From assembly GCA_014843695.1 (NCBI GenBank), contig CM026391.1, positions 41,206,598 to 41,270,597 on the forward strand: DNA of 64,000 bases, read 5' to 3'. This document shows positions 27,240 to 43,962 of the stretch, one piece after another. Below the pieces are notes generated by a model that saw nothing but the letters and a program-made list of their open reading frames with translations, was not told the origin of the DNA and did not search any database. Each line of letters begins with the position of its first letter. Position 1 is the first letter of the stretch. Both the position numbers and the translations under genes were made by a program. Source of the stretch: Archivesica marissinica (taxonomy: Eukaryota > Mollusca > Bivalvia > Venerida > Vesicomyidae).

Positions 27240-30200
27240 AATGCACATATCCAACTGACATGTGTACATAATCACATATCCAATGCACATATCCAAGACA
27301 TGTGTACCTAGTCACATATCCAATGCACATATTCAACTAACATTTGTACATAGTAACATATCCAATGCACATAGCCAACTGACATGCGTACATAATCACA
27401 TATCCAATGCACATATCCAACTGACATGTGTAAATAATCACATATCAAATGTACATATTCAACTGGCATGTGTACGTAATCAAGATCCAATGCACATATC
27501 CAACTGACATGTGTACATAGTCACATATCCAATGCACATATCCAAGACATGTGTACATAGTCACATATGCAATGCACATATTCAACTGACATGTGTACAT
27601 AATCAAATATCCAATGTACATAACCACGTGGCATGTGTACACAATCAAATATACAATGCACATAACCCAGTGGCATGTGTACATAATCACACATCCAATG
27701 CACATAACCAAGTGGCATGTGTACACAATCAAATATACAATGCACATAACCAAGTGGCATGTGTACACAATCAAATGTCCAATGCACATAGCCAACTGAC
27801 ATGTTTACATAATCACATATCCAATGTACATATTCAACTGACATGTCTACATAATCACATATCCAATGTACATATCCAACTGACATGTGTACATACTCAC
27901 ATATCCAATGTACATATTCAACTGGCATGTGTACATAGTCACATATCCAATGCACATATCCAACTGACATGTGTACATAATCACATATACATTGCACATA
28001 TCCAACTGACATGTGTACATAGTCACATATTCAATGCAGATATCCAACTGACATGTGTACATAATCACATATCCAATCTACATATTCAACTTGCATGTGT
28101 ACATAGTCACATATCCAATGCACATATACAACTGACATGTGTACATAATCAATATCCAATGCACATATCCAACTGACATGTGTACATAATCACATATCCA
28201 ATGCACATATCCAAGACATGTGTACATAGTCACATATCCAATGTATATATTCAACTGACATGTGTACATAGTCACATATCCAATATATATATCCAAGACA
28301 TGTGTACATATAAACACATATCCAATGAACATATGAAACTGACATGTGTACACTATCAAGATCCAATGTACATATTCAACTGGCATGTGTACATAGTCAC
28401 ATATCCAATGCACATATCCAACTGACATGTGTACATAATCACATATCCAATGTACATATTCAACTGGCATGTGTATACAGTCACACATGCAATGCACATA
28501 TCCAACTGACATGTGTACATAATCACATATCCAATGTACATATTCAACTGGCATGTGTACATAGTCACATATCCAATGCACATATCCAACTGACATGTGT
28601 ACATAATCACATATCCAATGTACATATTCAACTGGCATGTGTAAATAGTCACATATCCAATGCACATATCCAACTGACATGTGTACATAATCACAAATCC
28701 AATAAACATATTCAACTGGCATGTTTACATAGTCACATATCCAATGCAAATATCCAACTGACATGTGTACATAATCACATATCCAATGCACATATCCAAG
28801 AAATGTGTATATATTCACATATCCAATGTACATATTCAACTGGCATGTGTACATAATCACATATCCAATGTACATATTCAACTGACATGTGTACATAATC
28901 ACATATCCAATGCACATATTCAACTGGCATGAGTACATAGTCACATATCCAATGCACATATCCAACTGACATTTGTATATAATCACATATCCAATGTACA
29001 TATTCAACTGGCATGTGTACATAGTCACATATCCAATGCACATATCCAACTGACATGTGTACATAATCACATATCCAATGCACATATCCAAGACATGTGT
29101 ACATAGTAACATATCCAATATACATATTCAACTGACATGTGTACATAATCAAGATCCAATGCACATATCCAAATGACATGTGTACATATTCACATATCCA
29201 ATGCACATATCCAACTGACATGTGTACATAATCAAATATCCAATGCACATAACCAAGTGGCATGTGTACACAATCAAATATACAATGCACATAAACAAGT
29301 GGCATGTGTACACAATCAAATATCCAATGCACATAACCAACTGACATGTGTACACAATCAAATATCCAATGCACATAACCAACTGACATGTGTACATAGT
29401 CACATTTCCAATATACATATTCAACTGGCATGTGTACATAATCACATATCCAATTCACATATGCAAGTGACATGCGAACATAATCACATATCCAAAGCAC
29501 ATATCTAAGACATGTGTACATAGTCACATATCCAATGCACATATCCAAGACATGTGTACATATTCACATATCCAATGCACATATGAAACTGACATGTGTA
29601 CATACTCAAGCTCCAATGTACATATTCAACTGGCATATGTACATAATCACATATCCAATGCACATATCCAACTGACATGTGTACATAATCATATATGCAC
29701 ATATCCAACTGACATGTGTACATAATCACATATCAAATGTATATATTCAACTGACATGTGTACATAATCAAGATCCAATGCACATATTTAACTGACATGT
29801 GTACATAATCAAATATCCAATGCACATAGCCAACTGACATGTGTACATAATCACATATCCAATGCACATATCCAACTGACATGTGTACACAATCAAATAT
29901 CCAATGCACATAACCAACTGGCATGTGTACACTATCAAATATCCAATGCACATAACCAACTGACATGTGTACATAATCACATATCCAATGCACATATCCA
30001 ACTGACATGTGTACATAATCACATATCCAATGCACATATCCAAGACATGTGTACATAGTCACATATCCAATGCACATATCCAACTGACATGTGTTCATAT
30101 TCACATATCCAATATCCAACTGACATGTGTAAATAATCAAAATCCAATGCACATATCCAACTGACATGTGTACATAATCACATATCCATTGCACATATCC

Positions 30201-33200
30201 AAGACATGTGTACATAGTAACATATCCAATATACATATTCAACTGACATGTGTACATAATCAAGATCCAATGCACATATCCAAATGACATGTGTACATAT
30301 TCACATATCCAATGCACATATCCAAGACATGTGTACATAGTCACATATCCAATGCACATATTCAACTAACATTTGTACATAGTAACATATCCAATGCACA
30401 TAGCCAACTGACATGCGTACATAATCACATATCCAATGCACATATCCAACTGACATGTGTAAATAATCACATATCCAATGTACATATTCAACTGGCATGT
30501 GTACATAATCAAGATCCAATGCACATATCCAACTGACATGTGTACATAGTCACATATCCAATGCACATATCCAAGACCTGTGTACATAGTCACATATCCA
30601 ATGCACATATTCAACTGACATGTGTACATAGTCAAATATCCAATGTACATAACCACGTGGCATGTGTACACAATCAAATATACAATGCACATAACCCAGT
30701 GGCATGTGTACACAATCAAATATTCAATGCACATAACCAAGTGGCATGTGTACATAATCACATATCCAATGCACATAACCAAGTGGCATGTGTACACAAT
30801 CAAATATACAATGCACATAACCAAGTGGCATGTGTACACAATCAAATGTCAAATGCACATAACCAACTGACATGTGTACATAATCACATATCCAATGTAC
30901 ATATTCAACTGACATGTGTAAATAATCACATATCCAATGTACATATCCAACTGACATGTGTACACAGTCACATATCCAATGCACATATCCAACTGACATG
31001 TGTACATACTCACATATCCAATGTACATATTCAACTGGCATGTGTACATAGTCACATATCCAATGCACATATCCAACTGACATGTGTACATAATCACATA
31101 TACATTGCACATATCCAAGACATGTGTACATAGTCACATATTCAATGCAGATATCCAACTGACATGTGTACATAATCACATATCCAATCTACATATTCAA
31201 CTGGCATGTGTACATAGTCACATATCCAATGCACATATCCAACTGACATGTGTACATAATCAATATCCAATGCACATATCCAACTGACATGTGTATATAA
31301 TCACATATCCAATGCACATATCCAAGACATGTGTACATAGTCACATATCCAATGTACATATTCAACTGACATGTGTACATGGTCACATATCCAATATATA
31401 TATCCAAGACATGTGTACACATAATCACATATCCAATGAACATATGAAACTGACATGTGTACACTATCAAGATCCAATGTACATATTCAACTGGCATGTG
31501 TACATAGTCACATATCCAATGCACATATCCAACTGACATGTGTACATAATCACATATCCAATGTACATATTCAACTGGCATGTGTATACAGTCACACATG
31601 CAATGCACATATCCAACTGACATGTGTACATAATCACATATCCAATGTACATATTCAACTGGTATGTGTACATAGTTACATATCCAATGCACATATCCAA
31701 CTGACATGTGTACATAATCACATATCCAATGTACATATTCAACTGGCATGTGTACATAGTCACATATCCAATGCACATATCCAACTGACATGTGTACATA
31801 ATCACATATCCAATGTACATATTCAACTGGCATGTGTAAATAGTCACATATCCAATGCACATATCCAACTGACATGTGTACATAATCACATATCCAATAT
31901 ACATATTCAACTGGCATGTGTACATAGTCACATATCCAATGCATATATCCAACTGACATGTGTACATAATCACATATCCAATGCACATATTCTAGAAATG
32001 TGTATATATTCACATATCCAATGCACATATTCAACTGACATGTGTACATTATCAAATATCCAATGTACAAAACCACGTGGCATGTGTACACAATCAAATA
32101 TACAATGCACATAACCCAGTGGCATGTGTACACAATCAAATATTCAATGCACATAACCAAGTGGGATGTGTACATAATCACATATCCAATGCACATAACC
32201 AAGTGGCATGTGTACACAATCAAATATACAATGCACATAATCAAGTGGCATGTGTACACAATCAAATGTCCAATGCACATAACCAACTGACATGTGTACA
32301 TAATCACATATCCAATGTACATATTCAACTGACATGTGTACATAATCACATATCCAATGTACATATCCAACTGACATGTGTACATAGTCACATATCCAAT
32401 GCACATATCCAACTGACATGTGTACATACTCACATATCCAATGTACATATTCAACTGGCATGTGTACATAGTCACATATCCAATGCACATATCCAACAGA
32501 CATGTGTACATAATCACATATAAATTGCACATATCCAAGACATGTGTACATAGTCACATATTCAATGCAGATATCCAACTGACATGTGTACATAATCACA
32601 TATCCAATCTACATATTCAACTGGCATGTGTACATAGTCACATATCCAATGCACATATCCAACTGACATGTGTACATAATCAATATCCAATGCACATATC
32701 CAACTGACATGTGTACATAATCACATATCCAATGCACATATCCAAGACATGTGTACATAGTCACATATCCAATGTACATATTCAACTGACATGTGTACAT
32801 AGTCACATATCCAATATATATATCCAAGACATGTGTACACATAATCACATATCCAATGAACATATGAAACTGACATGTGTACATAGTCACATATCCAATG
32901 CACATATCCAACTGACATGTGTACATAATCACATATACAATGTACCTATTCAACTGGCATGTGTATACAGTCACACATGCAATGCACATATCCAACTGAC
33001 ATGTGTACATAATCACATATCCAATGTACATATTCAACTGGTATGTGTACATAGTTACATATCCAATGCACATATCCAACTGACATGTGTACATAATCAC
33101 ATATCCAATGTACATAGTCAACTGACATGTGTACATTGTCACATATCCAATATACATATTCAACTGGCATGTGTACATAATCACATATCCAATACACATA

Positions 33201-35000
33201 TCCAACTGACATGTGTACATAATCATATATCCAATGCACATATCCAAGACATGTGTACATAGTCACATATCCAATGCACATATCCAACTGACATGTGTAA
33301 ATAATCAATATCCAATGCACATATCCAACTGACATGTGTACATAATCACATATCCAATGCACATATCCAAGACATGTGTACCTAGTCACATATCCAATGC
33401 ACATAATCAACTAACATTTGTACATAGTAACATATCCAATGCACATAGCCAACTGACATGCGTACATAATAACATATCCAATGCACATATCCAACTGACA
33501 TGTGTAAATAATCACATATCAAATGTACATATTCAACTGGCATGTGTACGTAATCAAGATCCAATGCACATATCCAACTGACATGTGTACATAGTCACAT
33601 ATCCAATGCACATATCCAAGACATGTGTACATAGTCACATATCCAATGCACATATTCAACTGACATGTGTACATAATCAAATATCCAATGTACATAACCA
33701 CGTGGCATGTGTACACAATCAAATATACAATGCACATAACCCAGTGGCATGTGTACACAATCAAATATTCAATGCACATAACCAAGTGGCATGTGTACAT
33801 AATCACATATCCAATGCACATAACCAAGTGGCATGTGTACACAATCAAATATACAATGCACATAACCAAGTGGCATGTGTACACAATCAAATGTCCAATG
33901 CACATAACCAACTGACATGTGTACATAATCACATATCCAATGTACATATTCAACTGACATGTCTACATAATCACATATCCAATGTACATATCCAACTGAC
34001 ATGTGTACATAGTCACATATCCAATGCACATATCCAACTGACATGTGTACATACTCACATATCCAATGTACATATTCAACTGGCATGTGTACATAGTCAC
34101 ATATCCAATGCACATATCCAACTGACATGTGTACATAATCACATATACATTGCACATATCCAACTGACATGTGTACATAGTCAAATATTCAATGCAGATA
34201 TCCAACTGACATGTGTACATAATCACATATCCAATCTACATATTCAACTGGCATGTGTACATAGTCACATATCCAATGCACATATCCAACTGACATGTGT
34301 ACATAATCAATATCCAATGCACATATCCAACTGACATGTGTACATAATCACATATCCAATGCACATATCCAAGACATGTGTACATAGTCACATATCCAAT
34401 GTACATATTCAACTGACATGTGTATATAGTCACATATCCAATATATATATCCAAGACATGTGTACACATAATCACATATCCAATGAACATATGAAACTGA
34501 CATGTGTACATAGTCACATATCCAATGCACATATCCAACTGACATGTGTACATAATCACATATACAATGTACATATTCAACTGGCATGTGTACATAGTCA
34601 CATATCCAATGCACATATCCAACTGACATGTGTACATAATCACATATCCAATGTACATATTCAACTGGCATGTGTAAATAGTCACATATCCAATGCACAT
34701 ATCCAACTGACATGTGTACATAATCACATATCCAATGCACAAATTCAACTGGCATGTGTACATAGTCACATATCCAATGCATATATCCAACTGACATGTG
34801 TACATAATCACATATCCAATGCACATATCCAAGAAATGTGTATATATTCACATATCCAATGTACATATTCAACTGGCATGTGTACATAATCACATATCCA
34901 ATGTACATATTCAACTGACATGTGTACATAATCACATATCCAATGCACATATCCAAGACATGTGTACATAGTCACATATCCAATGCACATATCCAACTGA
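27240..35000. repeat. Higher-order block of about 3.03-3.05 kb, three copies
   Basis: The order of variants beginning with CATATCCAAGACATGTGTACC or similar, then ATTCAACTAACATTTG, AACCACGTGGC, AACCCAGTGGC and CATACATTGCACATATCC, is repeated from about 27250, 30290 and 33330 (offsets about 3029 and 3045). Copies differ by single bases and by whole units; for example, the later parts are 3111 and 3047 bp apart. AACCACGTGGC also occurs alone near 32070. Confidence 0.82.
28376..29060. repeat. 84-bp dimer region (alternating C and B units)
   Basis: Type C units (ATTCAACTGGCATGTGTACA then TAGTCAC) alternate regularly with type B units (ATCCAACTGACATGTGTACA then TAATCAC), giving an 84-bp period above the 42-bp one. 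The same dimer runs recur near 31480-31960, 34560-34800, 47056-47260 and 62245-62480. Confidence 0.8.
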
Positions 35001-36852
35001 CATGCGTACATAATCACATATCCAATGTACATATTCAACTGGCATGAGTACATAGTCACATATCCAATGCACATATCCAACTGACATTTGTACATAATCA
35101 CATATCCAATGTACATATTCAACTGGCATGTTAACATAGTCACATATCCAATGCACATATCCAACTGACATGTGTACATAATCACATATCCAATGCACAT
35201 ATCCAAGACATGTGTACATACTAACATATCCAATATACATATTCAACTGACATGTGTACATAATCAAGATCCAATGCACATATCCAAATGACATGTGTAC
35301 ATATTCACATATCCAATGCACATATCCAACTGACATGTGTACATAATCAAATATCCAATGCACATAACCAAGTGGCATGTGTACACAATCAAATATACAA
35401 TGCACATAAACAAGTGGCATGTGTACACAATCAAATATCCAATGCACATAACCAACTGACATGTGTAAACAATCAAATATCCAATGCACATAACCAACTG
35501 ACATTTGTACATAGTCACATATCCAATATACATATTCAACTGGCATGTGTACATAATCACATATCCAATTCACATATGCAAGTGACATGCGAACATAATC
35601 ACATATCCAATGCACATATCTAAGACATGTGTACATAGTCACATATCCAATGCACATATCCAAGACAAGTGTACATATTCACATATCCAATGCACATATC
35701 CAACTGACATGTGTACATAATCACATATCCAATGCACATATCCAACTGACATGTGTACACAATCAAATATCCAATGCACACAACCAACTGGCATGTGTAC
35801 ACTATCAAATATCCAATGCACATAACCAAATGACATGTGCACATAATCACATATCCAATGCACATATCCAACTGACATGTGTACATAATCACATATCCAA
35901 TGCACATATCCAAGACATGTGTACATAGTCACATATCCAATGCACATATCCAACTGACATGTGTTCATATTCACATATTCAATATCCAACTGACATGTGT
36001 AAATAATTAATATCCAATGCACATATCCAACTGACATGTGTACATAATCACATATCCAATGCACATATCCAAGACATGTGTACATAGTCACATATCCAAT
36101 GCACATAACGAAGTGGCATGTGTACACAATCAAATATCCAATGCACATATCCAATTGAAATGCGTACATAATCACATATCCAATGCACATATCCAAGACA
36201 TGTGTACATAGTCACAAATCCAATGCACATATCCAAGACATGTGTACATAGTCACATATCCAATGTACATATTCAACTGACATGTGTCCATAATCACATA
36301 TCCAATGCACATATCCAAGACATGTGTACATAGTCACATATCCAATGCACATATCCAACTGACATGTGTACATACTCACATATCCAATGTACATATTCAA
36401 CTGGCATGTGTACATAGTCACATATCCAATGCACATATCCAACTGACATGTGTACATAATCACATATCCAATGCACATATCCAAGACATGTGTACATAGT
36501 CACATATCCAATGCACATATTCAACTGACATGTGTACATAATCACATATCCAATGCACATATCCAAGACATGTGTACATAGTCACATATCCAATGCACAT
36601 ATCCAACTGACATGTGTACATAATCACATATCCAATCTACATATTCAACTGGCATGTGTACATAGTCACATATCCAATGCACATATCCAACTGACATGTG
36701 TACATAATCAATATCCAATGCACATATCCAACTGACATGTGTACATAATCACATATCCAATGTACATATTCACCTGACATGTGTGTACATAGTCACATAT
36801 CCAATGCACATATTCAGGACATGTGTACATAATCACATATCCAATGACCATA
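34952..36852. repeat. 1901-bp tandem duplication, copy 1
   Basis: Matches 36853-38753 at a constant offset of 1901. Shared rare features include ACAAACCAACTGGC-like units near 35780/37680, the 36-bp short unit, ATTGAAATGCG, and CACCTGACATGTGTGTACATA near the right end of each copy. Single-base differences are few, such as ATATCC/ATTTCC at 35060/36961 and CATAGTC/CATTGTC near 35135/37036. Confidence 0.88.
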
Positions 36853-38753
36853 TCCAAGACATGTGTACATAGTCACATATCCAATGCACATATCCAACTG
36901 ACATGCGTACACAATCACATATCCAATGTACATATTCAACTGGCATGAGTACATAGTCACATTTCCAATGCACATATCCAACTGACATTTGTACATAATC
37001 ACATATCCAATGTACATATTCAACTGGCATGTTAACATTGTCACATATCCAATGCACATATCCAACTGACATGTGTACATAATCACATATCCAATGCACA
37101 TATCCAAGACATGTGTACATACTAACATATCCATTATACATATTCAACTGACATGTGTACATAATCAAGATCCAATGCACATATCCAAATGACATGTGTA
37201 CATATTCACATATCCAATGCACATATCCAACTGACATGTGTACATAATCAAATATCCAATGCACATAACCAAGTGGCATGTGTACACAATCAAATATACA
37301 ATGCACATAAACAAGTGGCATGTGTACACAATCAAATATCCAATGCACATAACCAACTGACATGTGTACACAATCAAATATCCAATGCACATAACCAACT
37401 GACATGTGTACATAGTCACATATCCAATATACATATTCAACTGGCATGTGTACATAATCACATATCCAATTCACATATGCAAGTGACATGCGAACATAAT
37501 CACATATCCAATGCACATATCTAAGACATGTGTACATAGTCACATATCCAATGCACATATCCAAGACAAGTGTACATATTCACATATCCAATGCACATAT
37601 CCAACTGACATGTGTACATAATCACATATCCAATGCACATATCCAACTGACATGTGTACACAATTAAATATCCAATGCACACAACCAACTGGCATGTGTA
37701 CACTATCAAATATCCAATGCACATAACCAAATGACATGTGCACATAATCACATATCCAATGCACATATCCAACTGACATGTGTACATAATCACATATCCA
37801 ATGCACATATCCAAGACATGTGTACATAATCACATATCCAATGCACATATCCAACTGACATGTGTTCATATTCACATATCCAATATCCAACTGACATGTG
37901 TAAATAATTAATATCCAATGCACATATCCAACTGACATGTGTACATAATCACATATCCAATGCACATATCCAAGACATGTGTACATAGTCACATATCCAA
38001 TGCACATAACCAAGTGGCATGTGTACACAATCAAATATCCAATGCACATATCCAATTGAAATGCGTACATAATCACATATCCAATGCACATATCCAAGAC
38101 ATGTGTACATAGTCACAAATCCAATGCACATATCCAAGACATGTGTACATAGTCACATATCCAATGTACATATTCAACTGACATGTGTCCATAATCACAT
38201 ATCCAATGCACATATCCAAGACATGTGTACATAGTCACATATCCAATGCACATATCCAACTGACATGTGTACATAATCACATATCCAATGTACATATTCA
38301 ACTGGCATGTGTACATAGTCACATATCCAATGCACATATCCAACTGACATGTGTACATAATCACATATCCAATGCACATATCCAAGACATGTGTACATAG
38401 TCACATATCCAATGCACATATTCAACTGACATGTGTACATAATCACATATCCAATGCACATATCCAAGACATGTGTACATAGTCACATATCCAATGCACA
38501 TATCCAACTGACATGTGTACATAATCACATATCCAATCTACATATTCAACTGGCATGTGTACATAGTCACATATCCAATGCACATATCCAACTGACATGT
38601 GTACATAATCAATATCCAATGCACATATCCAATTGACATGTGTACATAATCACATATCCAATGTACATATTCACCTGACATGTGTGTACATAGTCACATA
38701 TCCAATGCACATATTCAGGACATGTGTACATAATCACATATCCAATGACCATA
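36853..38753. repeat. 1901-bp tandem duplication, copy 2
   Basis: Directly adjacent partner of 34952-36852. After 38753 the sequence continues with CATATGAAACTGACATG instead of CATATCCAAGACATG. Confidence 0.88.
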
Positions 38754-39589
38754 TGAAACTGACATGTGTACACTATCAAGATCCAATGTACATATTCAAC
38801 TGGCATGTGTTCATATTCACATATCCAATGCACATATCCAACTGACATGTGTACATAATCACATATCCAATGCACATATCCTAGACATGTGTACATAGTC
38901 ACATATCCAATGAACATATCAAACTGACATGTGTACATAGTCACATATCCAATGCACATATCCAACTGACATGTGTACATTGTCACATATCCAATATACA
39001 TATTCAACTGGCATGTGTACATAATCACATATCCACATATCCAAATGATATGTGTACATAATCACATATCAAATGTACATATTCAACTGACATGTGTACA
39101 TAATCACATATCCAATGCACATATTCAACTGACATGTGTACATAATCACATATCCAATGCACATAGCCAACTGACATGGGTACATAATCACATATCCAAT
39201 GCACATATCCAACTGACATGTAATCACAATCAAATATCCAATGCACATAACCAAGTGGCATGTGTATGCAATCAAATATCCAATGCACATAACCAACTGA
39301 CATGTGTACATAATCACATATTCAACTGACATGTGTACATAGTCACATATCCAATGTACATATTCAACTGGCATGTGTACATAATCACATATCCAATGCA
39401 CATATTCAACTGACATGTGTACATAATCACATATCCAATGCAAAGATCCTAGACATGTGTACATACTCACATATCCAATGCACATATCCAACTGACATGT
39501 GTACATAATCACATATCCAATGCACATATCAAACTGACATGTGTAAATAATGAATATCCAATGCAAATATCCAACTGACATGTGTACAT

Positions 39590-41070
39590 AATCACATATC
39601 CAATGCACATATCCAAGACATGTGTAAATAGTCACATATCCAATGCACATATTCAACTGACATGTGTACATAGTAACATATCCAATGCACATAACCAACT
39701 GACATGTGTACATAATCACATATCCAATGCACATATCCAACTGACATGTGTACATAATCACATATCCAATGTACGTATTCAACTGGCATGTATACATAAT
39801 CAAGATCCAATGCACATATCCAACTGACATGTGTACATAGTCACATATCCAATGCACATAACCAACTGACATGTGTACATACTCAAATATCCAATGCACA
39901 TAACCAAGTGGCATGTGTACACAATCAAATATCCAATGCACATAACCAAGTGGCATGTGTACACAATCAAATATCCAATGCACATAACCAACTGACATGT
40001 GTACATAATCACATATCCAATGTACATATTCAACTGGCATGTGTACGTAGTCACATATCCAATGCACATATCCAACTGACATATGTACATAATCACATAT
40101 CCAATGTACATAGTCAACTGGCATGTGTAAATAGTCATATATCCAATGCACATATCCAACTGACATGTGTACATAATCACATATCCAATGTACATATTCA
40201 ACTGGCATGTGTACATAGTCACATATCCAATGCATATATCCAACTGACATGTGTACATAATCACATATCCAATGCACATATCCAAGAAATGTGTATATAT
40301 TCACATATCCAATGTACATATTCAACTGGCATGTGTACATAATCACATATCCAATGTACATATTCAACTGACATGTGTACATAATCACATATCCAATGCA
40401 CATATCCAAGACATGTGTACATAGTCACATATCCAATGCACATATCCAACTGACATGCGTACATAATCACATATCCAATGTACATATTCAACTGGCATGA
40501 GTACATAGTCACATATCCAATGCACATATCCAACTGACATGTGTACATAATCACATATCCAATGTACATATTCAACTGGCATGTGTACATAGTCACATAT
40601 CCAATGCACATATCCAACTGACATGTGTACATAATCACATATCCAATGCACATATCCAAGACATGTGTACATAGTAACATATCCAATGTACATATTCAAC
40701 TGACATGTGTACATAATCAAGATTCAATGCACATATCCAAATGACATGTGTACATATTCACATATCCAATGCACATATCCAACTGACATGTGTACATATT
40801 CAAATATCCAATGCACATAACCAAGTGGCATGTGTACACAATCAAATATCCAATGCACGTAGCCAAGTGGCATGTGTACACAATCAAATATACAATGCAC
40901 ATAAACAAGTGGCATGTGTACACAATCAAATATCCAATGCACATAACCAACTGACATGTGTACACAATCAAATATCCAATGCACATAACCAACTGACATG
41001 TGTACATAGTCACATATCCAATATACATATTCAACTGGCATGTGTACATAATCACATATCCAATTCACAT
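39590..41070. repeat. Higher-order copy, offset 3443 then 3401 from about 43140-44470
   Basis: Blocks around 39800-40340 match 43243-43785 at offset 3443. Blocks around 40717-41055 match 44118-44456 at offset 3401. The change is exactly 42 bp: one monomer present near 40500-40600 is missing in the partner. Shared rare variants include GTACGTAGTCAC, AAATAGTCATATATCC and GCACGTAGCC. Confidence 0.85.
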
Positions 41071-41279
41071 ATCCAAGTGACATGCGTACATAATCACATA
41101 TCCAATGCACATATCCAAGACATGTGTACATAGTCACATATCCAATGCACATATCCAAGACATGTGTACATATTCACATATCCAATGCACATATGAAACT
41201 GACATGTGTACATACTCAAGATCCAATGTACATATTCAACTGGCATGTGTACATAATCACATATCCAATGCACATATTC

Positions 41280-43135
41280 AACTGACATGTGTACATAATC
41301 ATATCCAATGCACATATCCAACTGACATGTGTACATAATCACATATCCAATGCACATATCCAACGACATGTGTACATAGTAACATATCCAATGCACATAT
41401 CCAACTGACATGTGTACATAATCAAATATCCAATGCACATATCCAAATGACATGTGTACATAATCACATATCCAATGCACATATCCAACTGACATGTGTA
41501 CATAATCAAATATCCAATGCACATAACCAAGTGGCATGTGTACATAATCAAATATCCAATGCACATATCCAACTGACATGTGTACACAATCAAATATCCA
41601 ATGCACATAACCAACTGACATGTGTACACAATCAAATATCCAATGCACATAACCAACTGACATGTGTACATAATCACATATCCAATGCACATATCCAAGA
41701 CATGTGTACATAGTCACATATCCAATGCACATATCCAACTGACATGTGTACATAATCACATATCCAATGACATATCCAACTGACATGTGTACATAATCAC
41801 ATATCCAATGCACATATCCAACTGACATGTGTACATAGTCACATATCCAATGCACATACCAAGACATGTGTACATAATCACATATCCAATGCACATAACC
41901 AACTGACATGTGTACATAATCAAATATCCAATGCACATAACAAATGACATGTGTACAAATCAATATCCAATGCACATATCCAACTGACATGTGTACATAA
42001 TCACATATCCAATGCACATATCCAACTGACATGTGTACATAATCACATATCCAATGCACATATCCAAGACATGTGTACATAATCACATATCCAATGCACA
42101 TATTCAACTGACATGTGTACATAATCACATATCCAATGCACATATCCAACTGACATGTGTACATAATCAATATCCAATGCACATATCCAACTGACATGTG
42201 TACATAGTCACATATCCAATGCACATATCCAACTGACATGTGTACATAGTCACATATCCAATGCACATATCCAACTGACATGTGTACACAATCACATATC
42301 CAATGCACATATCCAAGACATGTGTACACAGTCACATATCCAATGCACATATCAACTGACATGTGTACATAATCACATATCCAATACACATATCCAACTG
42401 ACATGTGTACATAATCACATATCCAATGTACATATTCAACTGGCATGTGTACATAATCAATATCCAATGCACATATCCAACAGACATGTGTACATAGTCA
42501 CATATCCAATGCACATATCCAACTGACATGTGTACATAATCACATATCCAATGCACATATCCAAGAAATGTGTACATAATCAAATCCAATGCACATATTC
42601 AACTGACATGTGTACATAATCACATATCCAATGCACATATCCAACTGACATGTGTACATAATCACATATCCAATGCACATATCCAAATGACATGTGTACA
42701 TAATCACATATCCAATGCACATATCCAACTGACATGTGTACATAATCACATATCCAATGCACATATCCAACTGACATGTGTACATAGTCACATATCCAAT
42801 GCACATATCCAAGTGACATGTGTACACAATCAAATATCCAATGCACATATCCAAGTGACATGTGTACACAATCAAATATCCAATGCACATAACCAACTGA
42901 CATGTGTACATAATCAATATCCAATGCACATACCAACTGACATGTGTACACAATAAATATCCAATGCACATAACCAACTGACATGTGTACACAATCACAT
43001 ATCCAATGCACATAACCAACTGGCATGTGTACACAATCAAATATCCAATGCACATAACCAACTGACATGTGTACACAATCAATATCCAATGCACATAACC
43101 AACTGACATGTGTACACAATCAATATCCAATGCAC
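41280..43135. repeat. Indel-rich segment of the array
   Basis: Units here are close to the type B or A/B hybrid consensus but carry many isolated one- or two-base losses that are rare elsewhere: AATCATATCC (41299), CCAACGACATG (41361), CCAATGACATATCC (41765), CACATACCAAGAC (41853), CATAACAAATGAC (41936), GTACAAATCAATATCC (41954), CATATCAACTG (42348), AATCAAATCCAATG (42580), CACATACCAACTG (42927) and CAATAAATATCC (42951). This looks like unpolished consensus sequence rather than biology. Confidence 0.7.
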
Positions 43136-43962
43136 ATATCCAAGACATGTGTACATAATCACATATCCAATGCACATATTCAACTGACATGTGTACATAA
43201 TCACATATCCAATGTACATATTCAACTGGCATGTATACATAATCAAGATCCAATGCACATATCCAACTGACATGTGTACATAGTCACATATCCAATGCAC
43301 ATAACCAACTGACATGTGTACATACTCAAATATCCAATGCACATAACCAAGTGGCATGTGTACACAATCAAATATCCAATGCACATAACCAAATGGCATG
43401 TGTACACAATCAAATATCCAATGCACATAACCAACTGACATGTGTACATAATCACATATCCAATGTACATATTCAACTGGCATGTGTACGTAGTCACATA
43501 TCCAATGCACATATCCAACTGACATATGTACATAATCACATATCCAATGTACATAGTCAACTGGCATGTGTAAATAGTCATATATCCAATGCACATATCC
43601 AACTGACATGTGTACATAATCACATATCCAATGTACATATTCAACTGGCATGTGTACATAGTCACATATCCAATGCATATATCCAACTGACATGTGTACA
43701 TAATCACATATCCAATGCACATATCCAAGAAATGTGTATATATTCACATATCCAATGTACATATTCAACTGGCATGTGTACATAATCACATATCCAATGT
43801 ACATATTCAACTGACATGTGTACATAATCACATATCCAATGCACATATCCAAGACATGTGTACATAGTCACATATCCAATGCACATATCCAACTGACATG
43901 CGTACATAATCACATATCCAATGTACATATTCAACTGGCATGAGTACATAGTCACATATCCA

